Of a DNA stretch of 64,000 nt, positions 16,767 through 24,487 are shown in pieces. Position numbers and translations under genes: made by a program. The stretch comes from Sphingomonadales bacterium (lineage in GTDB: Bacteria > Pseudomonadota > Alphaproteobacteria > Sphingomonadales > Sphingomonadaceae). The notes under the pieces were generated by a model. That model was not told the DNA's origin. It ran no database searches and was given only the letters and a program-made list of their open reading frames with translations. The first letter of the stretch is position 1. The number at the start of each line of letters is the position of its first letter. Where the stretch lies: NCBI GenBank assembly GCA_027486415.1, contig JAIXPC010000002.1:868001-932000 (forward strand), given 5' to 3'.

Positions 16767-17763
16767 AGTGAAATCGGAAATGCTGGCCGCCGTATTCGAC
16801 GCGGCCGAAGTGGGCACGGCCACGGTGGAAACGCCGCTGGCACGCCCGGCGCTGGAGGCCAAGGCCGCCACCATCACGCCGCCGGCCAAGGGCGGTTCGG
16901 CGGTGCCGCTGGACATCGATGCGGTGATCAACCGCGTGTTGCTGGCCGCATCGCCGATCCGTTCGATCGCGCAGGTGGTGGATATCGGTTCGGCCAATTA
17001 TCGCCGGCTGATCACCACCAGTGGCGTCGTTTCGGGCTGGGTTTCGGAAACGCAGGCGCGTCCCGAGACGGACACGCCGAATTTTTCGGAAATCGCGCCG
17101 CCGATGGGCGAGCTTTACGCCAATCCCGCCGCCAGCCAGGCGATGCTGGATGATGCCGGCTTCAACGTGGAAGCCTGGTTGGGCGAGGAGATCGGCCGCG
17201 AATTTGCCCGCGCCGAAGGCGTGGCGTTCGTGACGGGCGATGGCGTCAACAAGCCGCGCGGGTTTTTGAACGCCCCCAATGCCGCCACGGCGGACGCCAC
17301 GCGCCCGTTCGGCACGTTGCAGTTCCTCACCTCGGGCGCGGCGGGGGGCTTTGCTGCCACCAACCCGCAGGATCGCCTGATCGACATGGTGCACGCGCTG
17401 GCCAGCCCCTATCGCCAGGGCGCGGTGTGGGTGATGAACAGCGCCACGCTGGCACGCATCCGCAAGTTCAAGACGACCGATGGCGCCTTCATCTGGCAGC
17501 CGGGCCTGGGGCCGGAACAGCCGCAGACGCTGCTGGGCCATCGCGTCGTCGAGGTGGATGCCATGCCCGACGTGGCCGCTGACAGCCTGTCGATCGGGTT
17601 TGGCAATTTCCAGGCCGGTTACCTGATCAGCCAGCGCGCCGAGACCACGGTGCTGAAGGACCCGTATTCCAACAAGCCCTATGTGCATTTCTATGCCACC
17701 AGGCGGGTTGGCGGTGCGGTGCTGGACAGCCGCGCCATCAAGCTGATGCGCTTTGCCGTGTGA
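16759..17763 (+). CDS. Major capsid protein, HK97 fold (GTA gp5-like), short scaffold domain
   Basis: The 334-residue capsid subunit shows typical HK97 elements: a Pro-Leu-Asp entry to the mature fold (GGSAVPLDIDAVINRVL), WVSETQARPETDTPNFSEI (E-loop region), GVAFVTGDGVNKPRGFLN and the C-terminal YVHFYATRRVGGAVLDSRAIKLM. GAGGAG precedes ATG 16759. The conserved fold begins around residue 45, so the N-terminal delta/scaffold region is far shorter than the roughly 100 residues usual in GTA and HK97 capsids, although the protease gene is retained. Confidence 0.95.
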   Translation: MVEVKSEMLAAVFDAAEVGTATVETPLARPALEAKAATITPPAKGGSAVPLDIDAVINRVLLAASPIRSIAQVVDIGSANYRRLITTSGVVSGWVSETQARPETDTPNFSEIAPPMGELYANPAASQAMLDDAGFNVEAWLGEEIGREFARAEGVAFVTGDGVNKPRGFLNAPNAATADATRPFGTLQFLTSGAAGGFAATNPQDRLIDMVHALASPYRQGAVWVMNSATLARIRKFKTTDGAFIWQPGLGPEQPQTLLGHRVVEVDAMPDVAADSLSIGFGNFQAGYLISQRAETTVLKDPYSNKPYVHFYATRRVGGAVLDSRAIKLMRFAV

Positions 17764-17868
17764 TCCCCCGGTGCCGCCGCGCTGGTGATCCGGCGCGGCG
17801 GCACCACCCCCGATTGTCGCAACATCGATCACGCCCCGGCCAGCTGGCCGCCGGGCCGGAGACCGCCC

Positions 17869-18360
17869 ATGCCCAACAATATCACCGCCCCTGCCGGGGG
17901 CACGATCTTTGCCACCGACGATGTGGGCGGCGTGCATTACCCGTTCGCCAAGCTGGCCTTTGGCGCCGAGGACGTGGCGGTGGCGGTGGCCGATGCGGCT
18001 GGCGCGCGCCTGCCGGTGGCGGTGGGCGGCACGGTAAGCGTGGCTGGCGCGGTGACGGTGCCGACCATCGCCACCACCACCCGCGCCTATGATTATGCCG
18101 GTGGCCAGCGCCTGACCACCACTGGCGCCGGCCAGGTGCGTTCGGCGGCGGTGCTGGCGACCGAAGTGCTGCTGCACGCATCGGTGCGCGGGTTTTTCCG
18201 GGTGGGTGACGCTGCCGTGGCGGCGAGCGTGGGCGCCGGATCGATCCCGCTGGAAACGGGTGAGAAATTCCACCTGCGGCTGGTGAGCGGCCAGTTCGTC
18301 AGTTTCGTGCGCGACGGCGCCAGCGATGGCAGCCTGACCATCATGCCGGTGCTGGCATGA
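17869..18360 (+). CDS. Phage-type hypothetical protein following capsid (insertion gene 1)
   Basis: The 163-residue protein begins MPNNITAPAGGTIFATDDVGGVHYP. It is rich in small residues and beta-strands, with an Ala/Val/Gly tract (VAVAVADAAGARLPVAVGGTVSVAGAV) and a closing HLRLVSGQFVSFVRDGASDGS. Proteins with this opening occur in tailed-phage structural modules. It is the first of six genes placed between capsid and gp6 that Rhodobacter GTA lacks. A capsid decoration or fibre-base role is a guess. The start at 17869 avoids an unsupported upstream extension. Confidence 0.75.
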   Translation: MPNNITAPAGGTIFATDDVGGVHYPFAKLAFGAEDVAVAVADAAGARLPVAVGGTVSVAGAVTVPTIATTTRAYDYAGGQRLTTTGAGQVRSAAVLATEVLLHASVRGFFRVGDAAVAASVGAGSIPLETGEKFHLRLVSGQFVSFVRDGASDGSLTIMPVLA

Positions 18361-18581
18361 TCAGCCTGGGGCGCGTTGGCGCGGTGGGCGGATCGCGCGG
18401 GCGCGCCATCATGGCCGCCCCGGATTTCGCACTGTCAGGAACGACGGTGGCAACGACATGGGGCGTCGTCACTGTGGGCACGCTGACCCCGATCAACGCG
18501 CCCCCAGGGGCTTATTTCCTGCTGGTTGAGGGCACCGCTGCCAGCGGTGACGAAGCCGGCCTTGCGGTGGTGAACGGCTGA
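18357..18581 (+). CDS. Small hypothetical protein (insertion gene 2)
   Basis: This 74-residue ORF starts by ATGA overlap with the previous gene, and its stop shares a base with the next ATG, so it is embedded in a tightly coupled run. It is glycine-rich at the N terminus (ISLGRVGAVGGSRGRAIMAAP), followed by beta-prone sequence. The small-residue start resembles the short collagen-like or fibre-linker proteins found next to phage adhesins, but no family was recognised. Support comes from the overlaps and codon usage consistent with the neighbours. Confidence 0.65.
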   Translation: MISLGRVGAVGGSRGRAIMAAPDFALSGTTVATTWGVVTVGTLTPINAPPGAYFLLVEGTAASGDEAGLAVVNG

Positions 18582-21235
18582 TGGCGATCCAGGTCCAGAC
18601 TTTGAATGCCACCGATCTGCGGCTGGCGACGGCGTATCCCAAGCGCAGTTACGCGACGGCGTTGAGCGTTGGTGGTGCCGGCGGGCAGGTGGTGGGCCAC
18701 TGGCACGGCGTGTGGGTGCGGCTGCCGGCCACCTATGCCGGATCGGGTCGCCCGGCGCTGATGGGCTGGGATTTCGGCGGCACGGGCGCGTTCAACACCA
18801 CCCAGGACTGCGTGATCCGCGTGCCGCAGGACAGTTTTGCCACCACCACGATCCGGCGGCGGTTGCAGATCACCTATGGTTCGGGAAGCCAGGCCTTTGC
18901 CGGCACCGAAGGCAATATCAGCGGCATCGATCAGATCGGCTATGGCGTGCCGACCCTGATCGTTGCCGGCGTCACGAACATCGGCACCAATGCCGCACCG
19001 GTGTGGCGCAACTGGGCTGCGATCTGCCCCACTGGCGGCACGCCGGCCAGCATGGTGGCGGCAACGGCAACCGCGCCGGCCTATGTCACCGGCACCACCG
19101 GGCGCTTGTTCCACCAGGTGTTCGTGCGGCAGGGCAGCAGCACCATCGTCGGCACCGCGCTGGAAGAGGCCGTGCTGGTGACCGGCGACTTCCCGTGGGA
19201 CACGCTGAACAACCGCCCGCACCACTCCGCCCTGCAGGCGCTGGCCGGTGCGGGAGCCAACCCGTTTCTGGATTACGCCGGGCTGGTGGCAGCACAGAAC
19301 GCCGGCAACCTGCCCTATCCGAACCTGCGTGCCGAAGGCGGGGCGCAGGGGCGCGGCACCATCGAGTTCCGCTTTTCCCTGAGCAATCTGACGACGGGGT
19401 TGATCAACCTGGGCGCGCAGGCCGGGCAGAACCTGGCCGAAAGCGGCGCCGCGGGCGGACTTGCCGACGTGGCCAGCATCGTGCCGCCACACTGGACCGG
19501 CGGTGCGCCGACGATCAGCGAGCCGGCGGTGAAGTTCATCGGCGGGCGCGGCCTGCGCGCCTATACGGTAGCCGGCACCTGGCTTGCCGGCACCACGACG
19601 CTGCAACGGCGCTGGGAGGTGACGGCGACGGGCGCGGCCGTGCCGGGGTTTGATTGGGCGACTGTTGGCACGTTCGGCAGCGGCGTGTGGAGCGATACCG
19701 CCACGCTGCCGGTGGGCGGGCCCTATGCCCTGAAGATCCGCGATCCGGGCGATGCCGCGCGCACCGCCGAAAGCGGCGGCTGGCTGGTGGGCACCGTGGT
19801 GCTGACCCACGGCCAGTCGAGCATGGACCAGGTGACATTTGGCGAGGGCGACGGATCGGGCAATCCGCTTGGCCTCAACCGTCTGGGCCTTGCGGTGGAT
19901 GCCGGCGCCATCGGTGTGCTGCTGCGATACAGCAACCCCGGCAGCGGGCCGACATGGTCAACCGCGCGGCCGATCATCACCGTCGGCACCATGGCCGGCG
20001 GTACCACGCCGGCTGTTGCCCACGGCGCGGTGGCGATGCTGAACGAATGGAACGCGCGCAATCCCGCCCATCCGCTGTTGATCGCCAATGTCGCGATCGG
20101 TGGCACCGGCATGCCGGATTGGGCCAACAACATCGCCGCCTATTCCGGCAGCGTGGGCAGCGGCAATGGCAGCTGGCTGTTCATGGGAACGATCGGCGCC
20201 GTGCCGGATGCCACCAGCGGCAACAGCAGCGGCGTCATGGAGGTGATGGCGCAGACGCTGGGCCGCCATGTTGATGTCCATGCGCTGATGTGGGCACCCG
20301 GCATCGCCGATGCGTCGGCTGATCGGGCGCTGTATGTCGCCCGAACGGATGAACGGTTCAGCAATGCGGCCGGCGCGCCGTGGCTGGTGTTTCCGGTGTG
20401 GCGCATCGCCCGCGACGTGAATGATGCCAGCGGCAGCCCGACGCGGCGGATGCGGCATCTGGATTTCATCGCCGAACTTGGCTGGCGCGGCCTGCAGGGG
20501 CCATGCTGGCTGGATCCGGTGATGGTGGGGGCCATCGGCCACAGCGCCTATACCAATGGCAACAACGTGGTGGCCGGCCAGCCTGGCGACCAGAACCATG
20601 TTGGCCAGGCCCGGCTGGGGCGCAGCATCGGGCGGGCGCTGGCCTGGGCGTGGGATCGCCGCGTCAAGGTGCATGGCGGCCGGCTGCTGAGCGCCTATTT
20701 CGGCGACGGCACGCGCACCACGATCGAGATCGATCTGGGCCGGCAACTGCGAACGCTGAACGGCGCTGCGCTGTCAAACCAGTTCTGGATCAGCACGGAT
20801 AACGGCGTGAACTGGTCGCAGGCCGGTTTCAGCGTGGCACTGGCGCGCGGCAACACCGCCGCGATCCTGACGACGACGGGCGCAGCCTTTCCCGCGGCGA
20901 ACGTGCGCGTGGAATATGCCTGGAATTTCCCGTTTTCCGACGGCACCAACCCGCCGGAACTGAGCGCCGAAACCAATCTCTACGGCCTTTTGTATGACAA
21001 CCAGACCCATCGCGGCAGCATCAACCTGGCGGCCGGGGCGCGGGCCGGCACGCCGTTGCAGGGCATCAACCGCAGCGGGGCGGGCGTCGCCGGCCTGCCG
21101 GTGCTGGTGAAGGGCGCGGCGCGGCTGGTGACCAGCGAGCGCTTTTCCGGCCCGCGCACCATCACCGCCCGGCTGATGGCGGCCGATGGCGTGACGGTGC
21201 TGCGCGAACGCACGCTGGCGATTTCGGCAAGCTGA
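18581..21235 (+). CDS. Large SGNH-hydrolase-like protein, probable tail-spike/adhesin esterase (insertion gene 3)
   Basis: This 884-residue protein has three visible parts: a beta-rich N-terminal region of about 400 residues, a central SGNH-type domain, and a C-terminal beta-sandwich-like segment. The SGNH domain opens with THGQSSM (candidate Ser413, as in the GQS block of sialate O-acetylesterases), has a glycine block GGTGMPDW near residue 507, and closes with D670-Q-N-H673, a D-x-x-H. Together these form a plausible catalytic triad for removing acyl groups from surface polysaccharide. It has no signal peptide and lies inside the head-tail operon, consistent with a virion-borne receptor-modifying enzyme. 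Function is inferred. Confidence 0.8.
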   Translation: MAIQVQTLNATDLRLATAYPKRSYATALSVGGAGGQVVGHWHGVWVRLPATYAGSGRPALMGWDFGGTGAFNTTQDCVIRVPQDSFATTTIRRRLQITYGSGSQAFAGTEGNISGIDQIGYGVPTLIVAGVTNIGTNAAPVWRNWAAICPTGGTPASMVAATATAPAYVTGTTGRLFHQVFVRQGSSTIVGTALEEAVLVTGDFPWDTLNNRPHHSALQALAGAGANPFLDYAGLVAAQNAGNLPYPNLRAEGGAQGRGTIEFRFSLSNLTTGLINLGAQAGQNLAESGAAGGLADVASIVPPHWTGGAPTISEPAVKFIGGRGLRAYTVAGTWLAGTTTLQRRWEVTATGAAVPGFDWATVGTFGSGVWSDTATLPVGGPYALKIRDPGDAARTAESGGWLVGTVVLTHGQSSMDQVTFGEGDGSGNPLGLNRLGLAVDAGAIGVLLRYSNPGSGPTWSTARPIITVGTMAGGTTPAVAHGAVAMLNEWNARNPAHPLLIANVAIGGTGMPDWANNIAAYSGSVGSGNGSWLFMGTIGAVPDATSGNSSGVMEVMAQTLGRHVDVHALMWAPGIADASADRALYVARTDERFSNAAGAPWLVFPVWRIARDVNDASGSPTRRMRHLDFIAELGWRGLQGPCWLDPVMVGAIGHSAYTNGNNVVAGQPGDQNHVGQARLGRSIGRALAWAWDRRVKVHGGRLLSAYFGDGTRTTIEIDLGRQLRTLNGAALSNQFWISTDNGVNWSQAGFSVALARGNTAAILTTTGAAFPAANVRVEYAWNFPFSDGTNPPELSAETNLYGLLYDNQTHRGSINLAAGARAGTPLQGINRSGAGVAGLPVLVKGAARLVTSERFSGPRTITARLMAADGVTVLRERTLAISAS

Positions 21236-21246
21236 GGGCCCAAGGC

Positions 21247-21432
21247 ATGATCCTGACCCATTTCCTCGCCCTTGCCGGCCTGCCGCCAGCCGTGATCGCG
21301 GCCGATGCGGGCCTGCTGCCGCTGGCCAGCAGCGCCGCCCCGCTGAGTGTTGGCGGTGGTGGCAGCGCGGCACCGCCTGCGTCCATCGTGGTGCGGACGC
21401 GCGCGCCCGTGCTGCCGGTGCGGCAACCCTGA
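21247..21432 (+). CDS. Small hydrophobic hypothetical protein (insertion gene 4)
   Basis: The 61-residue ORF has a hydrophobic N-terminal half (ILTHFLALAGLPPAVIAADAGLLPLA), a Gly/Ser/Ala linker and a Pro/Arg tail. AAGG precedes the ATG. It fits the 11-bp gap after the esterase stop, and the next gene's Shine-Dalgarno follows 14 bp after its stop, so the spacing favours a real gene. No homologous family recognised. Confidence 0.55.
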   Translation: MILTHFLALAGLPPAVIAADAGLLPLASSAAPLSVGGGGSAAPPASIVVRTRAPVLPVRQP

Positions 21433-21456
21433 TCAACCGAACACAGGAGGCAGACG

Positions 21457-21825
21457 ATGGCGAAATTCGCCAGCAACGACGTGCTTGATGCCGCGCTGGG
21501 CGTGGTGGCCAGCGCCGATCGCCTGGTCGTGGTGGCGGGCCAGCCGGCGACTTATGCCGCGGCTGCTACCGGCGCCCTGGCGCAGGCCGTGGTGACGCCG
21601 GCCGATTTCGCCATCACCGCCGGCAGCGGCGCGGGCCGTCGCCTGCAGGTGGCCGGGCGGCCGGGGCTGGTGGCCCAGGCTCCCGGCACTGCCGATCATG
21701 TCGCCCTGATCGATACCGCCGGGCAGCGGCTGATCTATGTCACCACCTGCCCGGCCCAGCCACTGCTGGTGGGCAGCGCGATCAACGTCGCGCCCTGGCA
21801 GGTCGAAATCGGCGCGCCGTTGTGA
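21457..21825 (+). CDS. Phage-type structural hypothetical protein (insertion gene 5)
   Basis: The 122-residue protein begins MAKFASNDVLDAALGVVASAD and is followed by a beta-rich segment (ATYAAAATGALAQAVVTPADF, GSGAGRRLQVAGRP) ending ALIDTAGQRLIYVTTCPAQPL and WQVEIGAPL. Small phage proteins with this start and the LxYVTTC near the end accompany fibre-tail adaptor genes in many siphophages. AGGAGGCAG before the ATG is a strong ribosome-binding site. Exact role unknown. Confidence 0.78.
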   Translation: MAKFASNDVLDAALGVVASADRLVVVAGQPATYAAAATGALAQAVVTPADFAITAGSGAGRRLQVAGRPGLVAQAPGTADHVALIDTAGQRLIYVTTCPAQPLLVGSAINVAPWQVEIGAPL

Positions 21826-21839
21826 GCGGGAGGGACGCG

Positions 21840-22112
21840 ATGACGATGTTTGTGAAGGATCCCGGCAGCAGCGTTGCGCACGCGGTGGACTGGGACGCCG
21901 GTTATCTGGCGGGGCGCAGCCTGGCGCAATCGCAGTGGAGCGTGATCCCGGCCGGCCTGACCTTGACGGGCGCGCAGCTGGTGGGCGGGCGCACGTCGAT
22001 CCTCTTGGGCGGCGGTGCGGTGGGCACGCTGTATCACGTCACCAATCGCGTGACGCTTTCCGATGGCAGCAGCGATGAACGCACCCTGGTGGTGCGGGTG
22101 GAGGACCGGTGA
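21840..22112 (+). CDS. Phage fibre-tail adaptor-like protein (insertion gene 6)
   Basis: This 90-residue Ig-like protein opens FVKDPGSSVAHAVDWDAGYLAG and contains the buried Trp segment SQWSVIPAGLTL, then GGAVGTLYHVTNRVTLSDG and DERTLVVRVEDR. The order KDP ... DW ... W-x-VPxGL ... GTxYxVTNR matches the small fibre-tail adaptor proteins of tailed phages as I know them. GGGAGGGA lies about six bases before the ATG. It would join the esterase/adhesin to the particle. It is the last insertion gene; gp6 starts on its stop codon. Confidence 0.78.
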   Translation: MTMFVKDPGSSVAHAVDWDAGYLAGRSLAQSQWSVIPAGLTLTGAQLVGGRTSILLGGGAVGTLYHVTNRVTLSDGSSDERTLVVRVEDR

Positions 22113-22645
22113 TGGCCATGATGATCCAGGAACCGGGGCCGCTGCTGGTGGGGCTGGCCGAATGCAAGGCGGCGCTCAGGCTTGATCGTGATGACGAAGA
22201 TGCGCTGATCGCCGGCCACATCCGCACCGCCATGGCGCTGTGCGAGGCGTTTACCGGCCAATGGCTGATCGAACGCGACGGCGAACAGCGGCTGGCCGCC
22301 AGCCTTGATTGGCAGCGGCTGGAGGCCAGCCCGGTGCAGGCGATCAGCGGCGTGTTTCGTGCCGGTGTGGCGCTGGCCGATGGCTGGCAGGCGGATATCG
22401 CCGCCGATGGCACTGGCTGGGTGCGGCTGTCGGGATTGCCCATGGCCGGGGACGCGCTGTCGGCACGGTTCCGCGCCGGGCTGGGCCCGGATTGGAACGG
22501 CGTGCCCGAACCGTTGCGGGCAGGGGTGGTGCGACTGGTCAGCCATTTCTTCAGCCACCGCGACGCGGCTGATGGCGGTCCGCCGCCGGCCGCTGTGGCA
22601 GCGCTGTGGCGGCCGTGGCGCCGGCTGCAACTGGGAGGCTGGTGA
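22112..22645 (+). CDS. Head-tail connector protein (GTA gp6-like)
   Basis: The 177-residue protein matches the phiE125 gp8/GTA gp6 connector family: LAECKAALRLDRDDEDALIAGHIRTAMALCEAFTGQ, a beta-hairpin with SPVQAISGVFR, and PEPLRAGVVRLVSHFFSHRD. It forms a ring under the portal. It starts with ATG sharing the last base of the previous stop (TGATG); a GTG three bases upstream is possible. In Rhodobacter GTA it directly follows the capsid gene; here it is about 4.3 kb away. Confidence 0.92.
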   Translation: MAMMIQEPGPLLVGLAECKAALRLDRDDEDALIAGHIRTAMALCEAFTGQWLIERDGEQRLAASLDWQRLEASPVQAISGVFRAGVALADGWQADIAADGTGWVRLSGLPMAGDALSARFRAGLGPDWNGVPEPLRAGVVRLVSHFFSHRDAADGGPPPAAVAALWRPWRRLQLGGW

Positions 22646-22977
22646 TGGGCGCGGAAGTGGCAGGCGCGCTCGATCAGCGCGTGGTGATCGAACGCTGGCA
22701 GGGCAGCCGCGACGGCGCGGGCGATGACGTGGGCCAGTGGCAGGCGGTGGAGCGCGTGTTTGCAGCCGTGGCGCGCGATGGCGATGCGCGCGGGCAGGCG
22801 GCGGGTGATGCCGCACGATCGGGCCGGCGCTGGCGGGTGCGGCTGCGGACACGGGATGATCTCGATCTCGCCGTGCGGATCATCTGGCGCGACCAGATCC
22901 TGGCGGTGCGCGGCATCGATCGCGATCCCGGCGCGCCCGGCATCGTGACGCTTTGGTGTGATGGGAGACCGGCATGA
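22645..22977 (+). CDS. Head-tail joining protein (GTA gp7-like)
   Basis: The 110-residue protein has the stopper/head-closure layout: LDQRVVIERWQGSRDGAGDDVGQWQ near the start and LAVRIIWRDQILAVRGIDRDPG near the end, typical of the phage head-tail adaptor family (HK97 gp10/SPP1 gp16-like). It starts on the stop of the previous gene and overlaps the next ATG by four bases. Confidence 0.9.
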   Translation: MGAEVAGALDQRVVIERWQGSRDGAGDDVGQWQAVERVFAAVARDGDARGQAAGDAARSGRRWRVRLRTRDDLDLAVRIIWRDQILAVRGIDRDPGAPGIVTLWCDGRPA

Positions 22978-23180
22978 AACTGATCGACATGGTGAAACGG
23001 GCGGGTCTGGCACTGGCGGCGCAGGCGCTGGCCCAGCTGCGGGCGCGGGTGGCGCGGCGACTGGGCGTTGCGGACAATCGCGATGACGGCGTGGCCATTC
23101 CGCCTGACGTGCAGGCGCGGCGGCGCGGCAATCGCCAGCGGCAGGCTGATGCCGATCTGCTGTGGCCGGGTGAGCGGTGA
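22974..23180 (+). CDS. Small hypothetical protein between gp7 and gp8
   Basis: The 68-residue, strongly basic protein (MVKRAGLALAAQALAQLRARVARRLG, then DVQARRRGNRQRQADADLLWPGER) overlaps gp7 by ATGA and gp8 by TGATG, so it is translated as part of the run. The pattern, an amphipathic Arg-rich helix, could bind nucleic acid or membrane. No family was recognised, and it has no named counterpart in Rhodobacter GTA. Confidence 0.65.
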   Translation: MKLIDMVKRAGLALAAQALAQLRARVARRLGVADNRDDGVAIPPDVQARRRGNRQRQADADLLWPGER

Positions 23181-23563
23181 TGGCCGCCGGCCTTGCCATG
23201 CAGAAGGCGGTGGTGTCGGCGCTGGCCGACATGCCGGGCCTGACCGGCGTGTATGACGGCCCGCCCGCCGATGCGGCCGCTCCCTATGCGGTGATCGGGC
23301 CGGATCTCGTCACCGATGCCGGCACCAAGACGGGCGAAGCCCATGATCACCGCGTCGTGGTGACGATCTGGGATGATCGCCCCGGCGGCGCCCGCGTGCA
23401 GGGGCTGCTGGGTGCGGCGGAGGCGCGGCTGCGCGCCCTGGCCGGGGCATGGGATGGCCACCGCATCGTCTGGGCGCGGCTGGTTCGGGCCGGGGTGGGT
23501 GCGGCGGAGGACGGCTGGCGTCCCGGCGTGATCGAGATGCGGCTGCGCAGCGAGCAGATGTAA
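23180..23563 (+). CDS. DUF3168 tail completion protein (GTA gp8-like)
   Basis: The 127-residue DUF3168 protein shows ALADMPGLTGVYDGPPADAAAPYAVIGP, then HDHRVVVTIWDDRPGGARVQGLLGAAEARL and a final VIEMRLRSE strand. The family terminates the tail tube and docks it to the head connectors. It starts on the stop codon of the preceding small gene (ATG preferred over the GTG three bases earlier). Confidence 0.92.
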   Translation: MAAGLAMQKAVVSALADMPGLTGVYDGPPADAAAPYAVIGPDLVTDAGTKTGEAHDHRVVVTIWDDRPGGARVQGLLGAAEARLRALAGAWDGHRIVWARLVRAGVGAAEDGWRPGVIEMRLRSEQM

Positions 23564-23583
23564 GCGCGAAAGGACCAACGAAC

Positions 23584-23991
23584 ATGGCAATGGAAAAAGG
23601 GGCCGCCTTCCTTTTGAAGGTCGGCAATGGCGCGGCTGTGCCGGTGTTTTCGACCGTGGCTGGGCTGCGGACGACGCAGCTGACGGTGAACACCGAAACC
23701 GTGGTGGTGACCAACCAGGGATCGGGCGGCTGGCGCGAGCTGCTGTCGGGGGCCGGTGTGCGATCCGTTTCGCTGTCAGGGTCGGGCGTCTTTACCGGAT
23801 CGTCCGCCGAACAGCGGGTGAAGGCGACCGCGCTGTCGGGCCAGATCGATGATTACCAGGTGCAATTCGAAAGCGGCGAGACGATCACGGGTCGATTCCA
23901 GATCGCACGGCTGGATTATGCCGGCGATTTCAATGGTGAGCGCACCTACAGCCTGCAGCTGGAATCGAGCGGCCCGGTGGTGGCGGCGTGA
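23584..23991 (+). CDS. Major tail tube protein (GTA gp9-like, TP901-1 family)
   Basis: The 135-residue tail tube subunit begins EKGAAFLLKVGNGAAVPVFSTVAGLRTTQLTVN, has the family VVVTNQGSGGWRELLSGAGVRSVSLSGSGVF and ends DFNGERTYSLQLESSGPV. Rings of it stack to form the flexible non-contractile tail. GAAAGGA lies before ATG 23584; the ORF-track start at 23449 is inside gp8. Its stop overlaps the gp10 GTG. Confidence 0.93.
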   Translation: MAMEKGAAFLLKVGNGAAVPVFSTVAGLRTTQLTVNTETVVVTNQGSGGWRELLSGAGVRSVSLSGSGVFTGSSAEQRVKATALSGQIDDYQVQFESGETITGRFQIARLDYAGDFNGERTYSLQLESSGPVVAA

Positions 23992-24287
23992 TCGCCAACC
24001 CCGTTCGCGGCGAGGCGCAGCTGGTGCTGGGCGGGCGCGCGTTGCTTGTGCGCCCGACATTCACGGCGCTGGTGGCGGCCGAGGCCGAACTGGGGCCGTT
24101 GTTTGCCCTGTGTGAGCGGGCGGCGGCCGGGCAGCTGACCCTGGCCGAGATGGCGGCGCTGCTGTGGCACTGCACGCCCGATGCCGGCCCGCGCGAGGCG
24201 TTTGGCGAGGCGTTGCTGGCGGGCGGGCTGGCGCAGGCAACGCCGGCGCTGCGCGTGCTGCTGGGCCAGATCCTGGCCGGACAATGA
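23988..24287 (+). CDS. Tail assembly chaperone-like protein (GTA gp10-like)
   Basis: The 99-residue protein with GTG start has ANPVRGEAQLVLGGRALLVRPTFTALVAAEAELGPL followed by a helical half (LTLAEMAALLWHC). This matches the GTA gp10 chaperone family acting on the tape measure. It overlaps both neighbours by four bases (GTGA and ATGA). In siphophages the equivalent pair is often expressed by frameshift; here the two chaperones appear as separate overlapping genes. Confidence 0.88.
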   Translation: MIANPVRGEAQLVLGGRALLVRPTFTALVAAEAELGPLFALCERAAAGQLTLAEMAALLWHCTPDAGPREAFGEALLAGGLAQATPALRVLLGQILAGQ

Positions 24288-24487
24288 GCTTTGCCGATGC
24301 GGCGCGCGGCGCCGCGCACGTGGCCGCTGCCGCCCTGGGCTGGCGGCCGGCGGACTTCTGGGCGGCGACGCCGGCAGAGCTGGTGACGGCGCTGGGGCTG
24401 GATGCGCCGCCAGCCGCAACGGTGAACCGCGATGCCCTGGCCTCCCTGATGGAGCGATATCCCGATGCAGACCGAACCGATCGATGA
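24284..24487 (+). CDS. Small tail assembly chaperone (GTA gp10.1/rcc01693-like)
   Basis: The 67-residue protein reads MSFADAARGAAHVAAAALGWRPADFWAATPAELVTALG, the classic start of the short tail chaperone family in which W-x-P-x-x-F-W is conserved. It overlaps gp10 by ATGA and the tape measure start by 23 bp. The ORF track reports a longer false extension from 24164 and needs trimming to this ATG. Confidence 0.88.
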   Translation: MSFADAARGAAHVAAAALGWRPADFWAATPAELVTALGLDAPPAATVNRDALASLMERYPDADRTDR

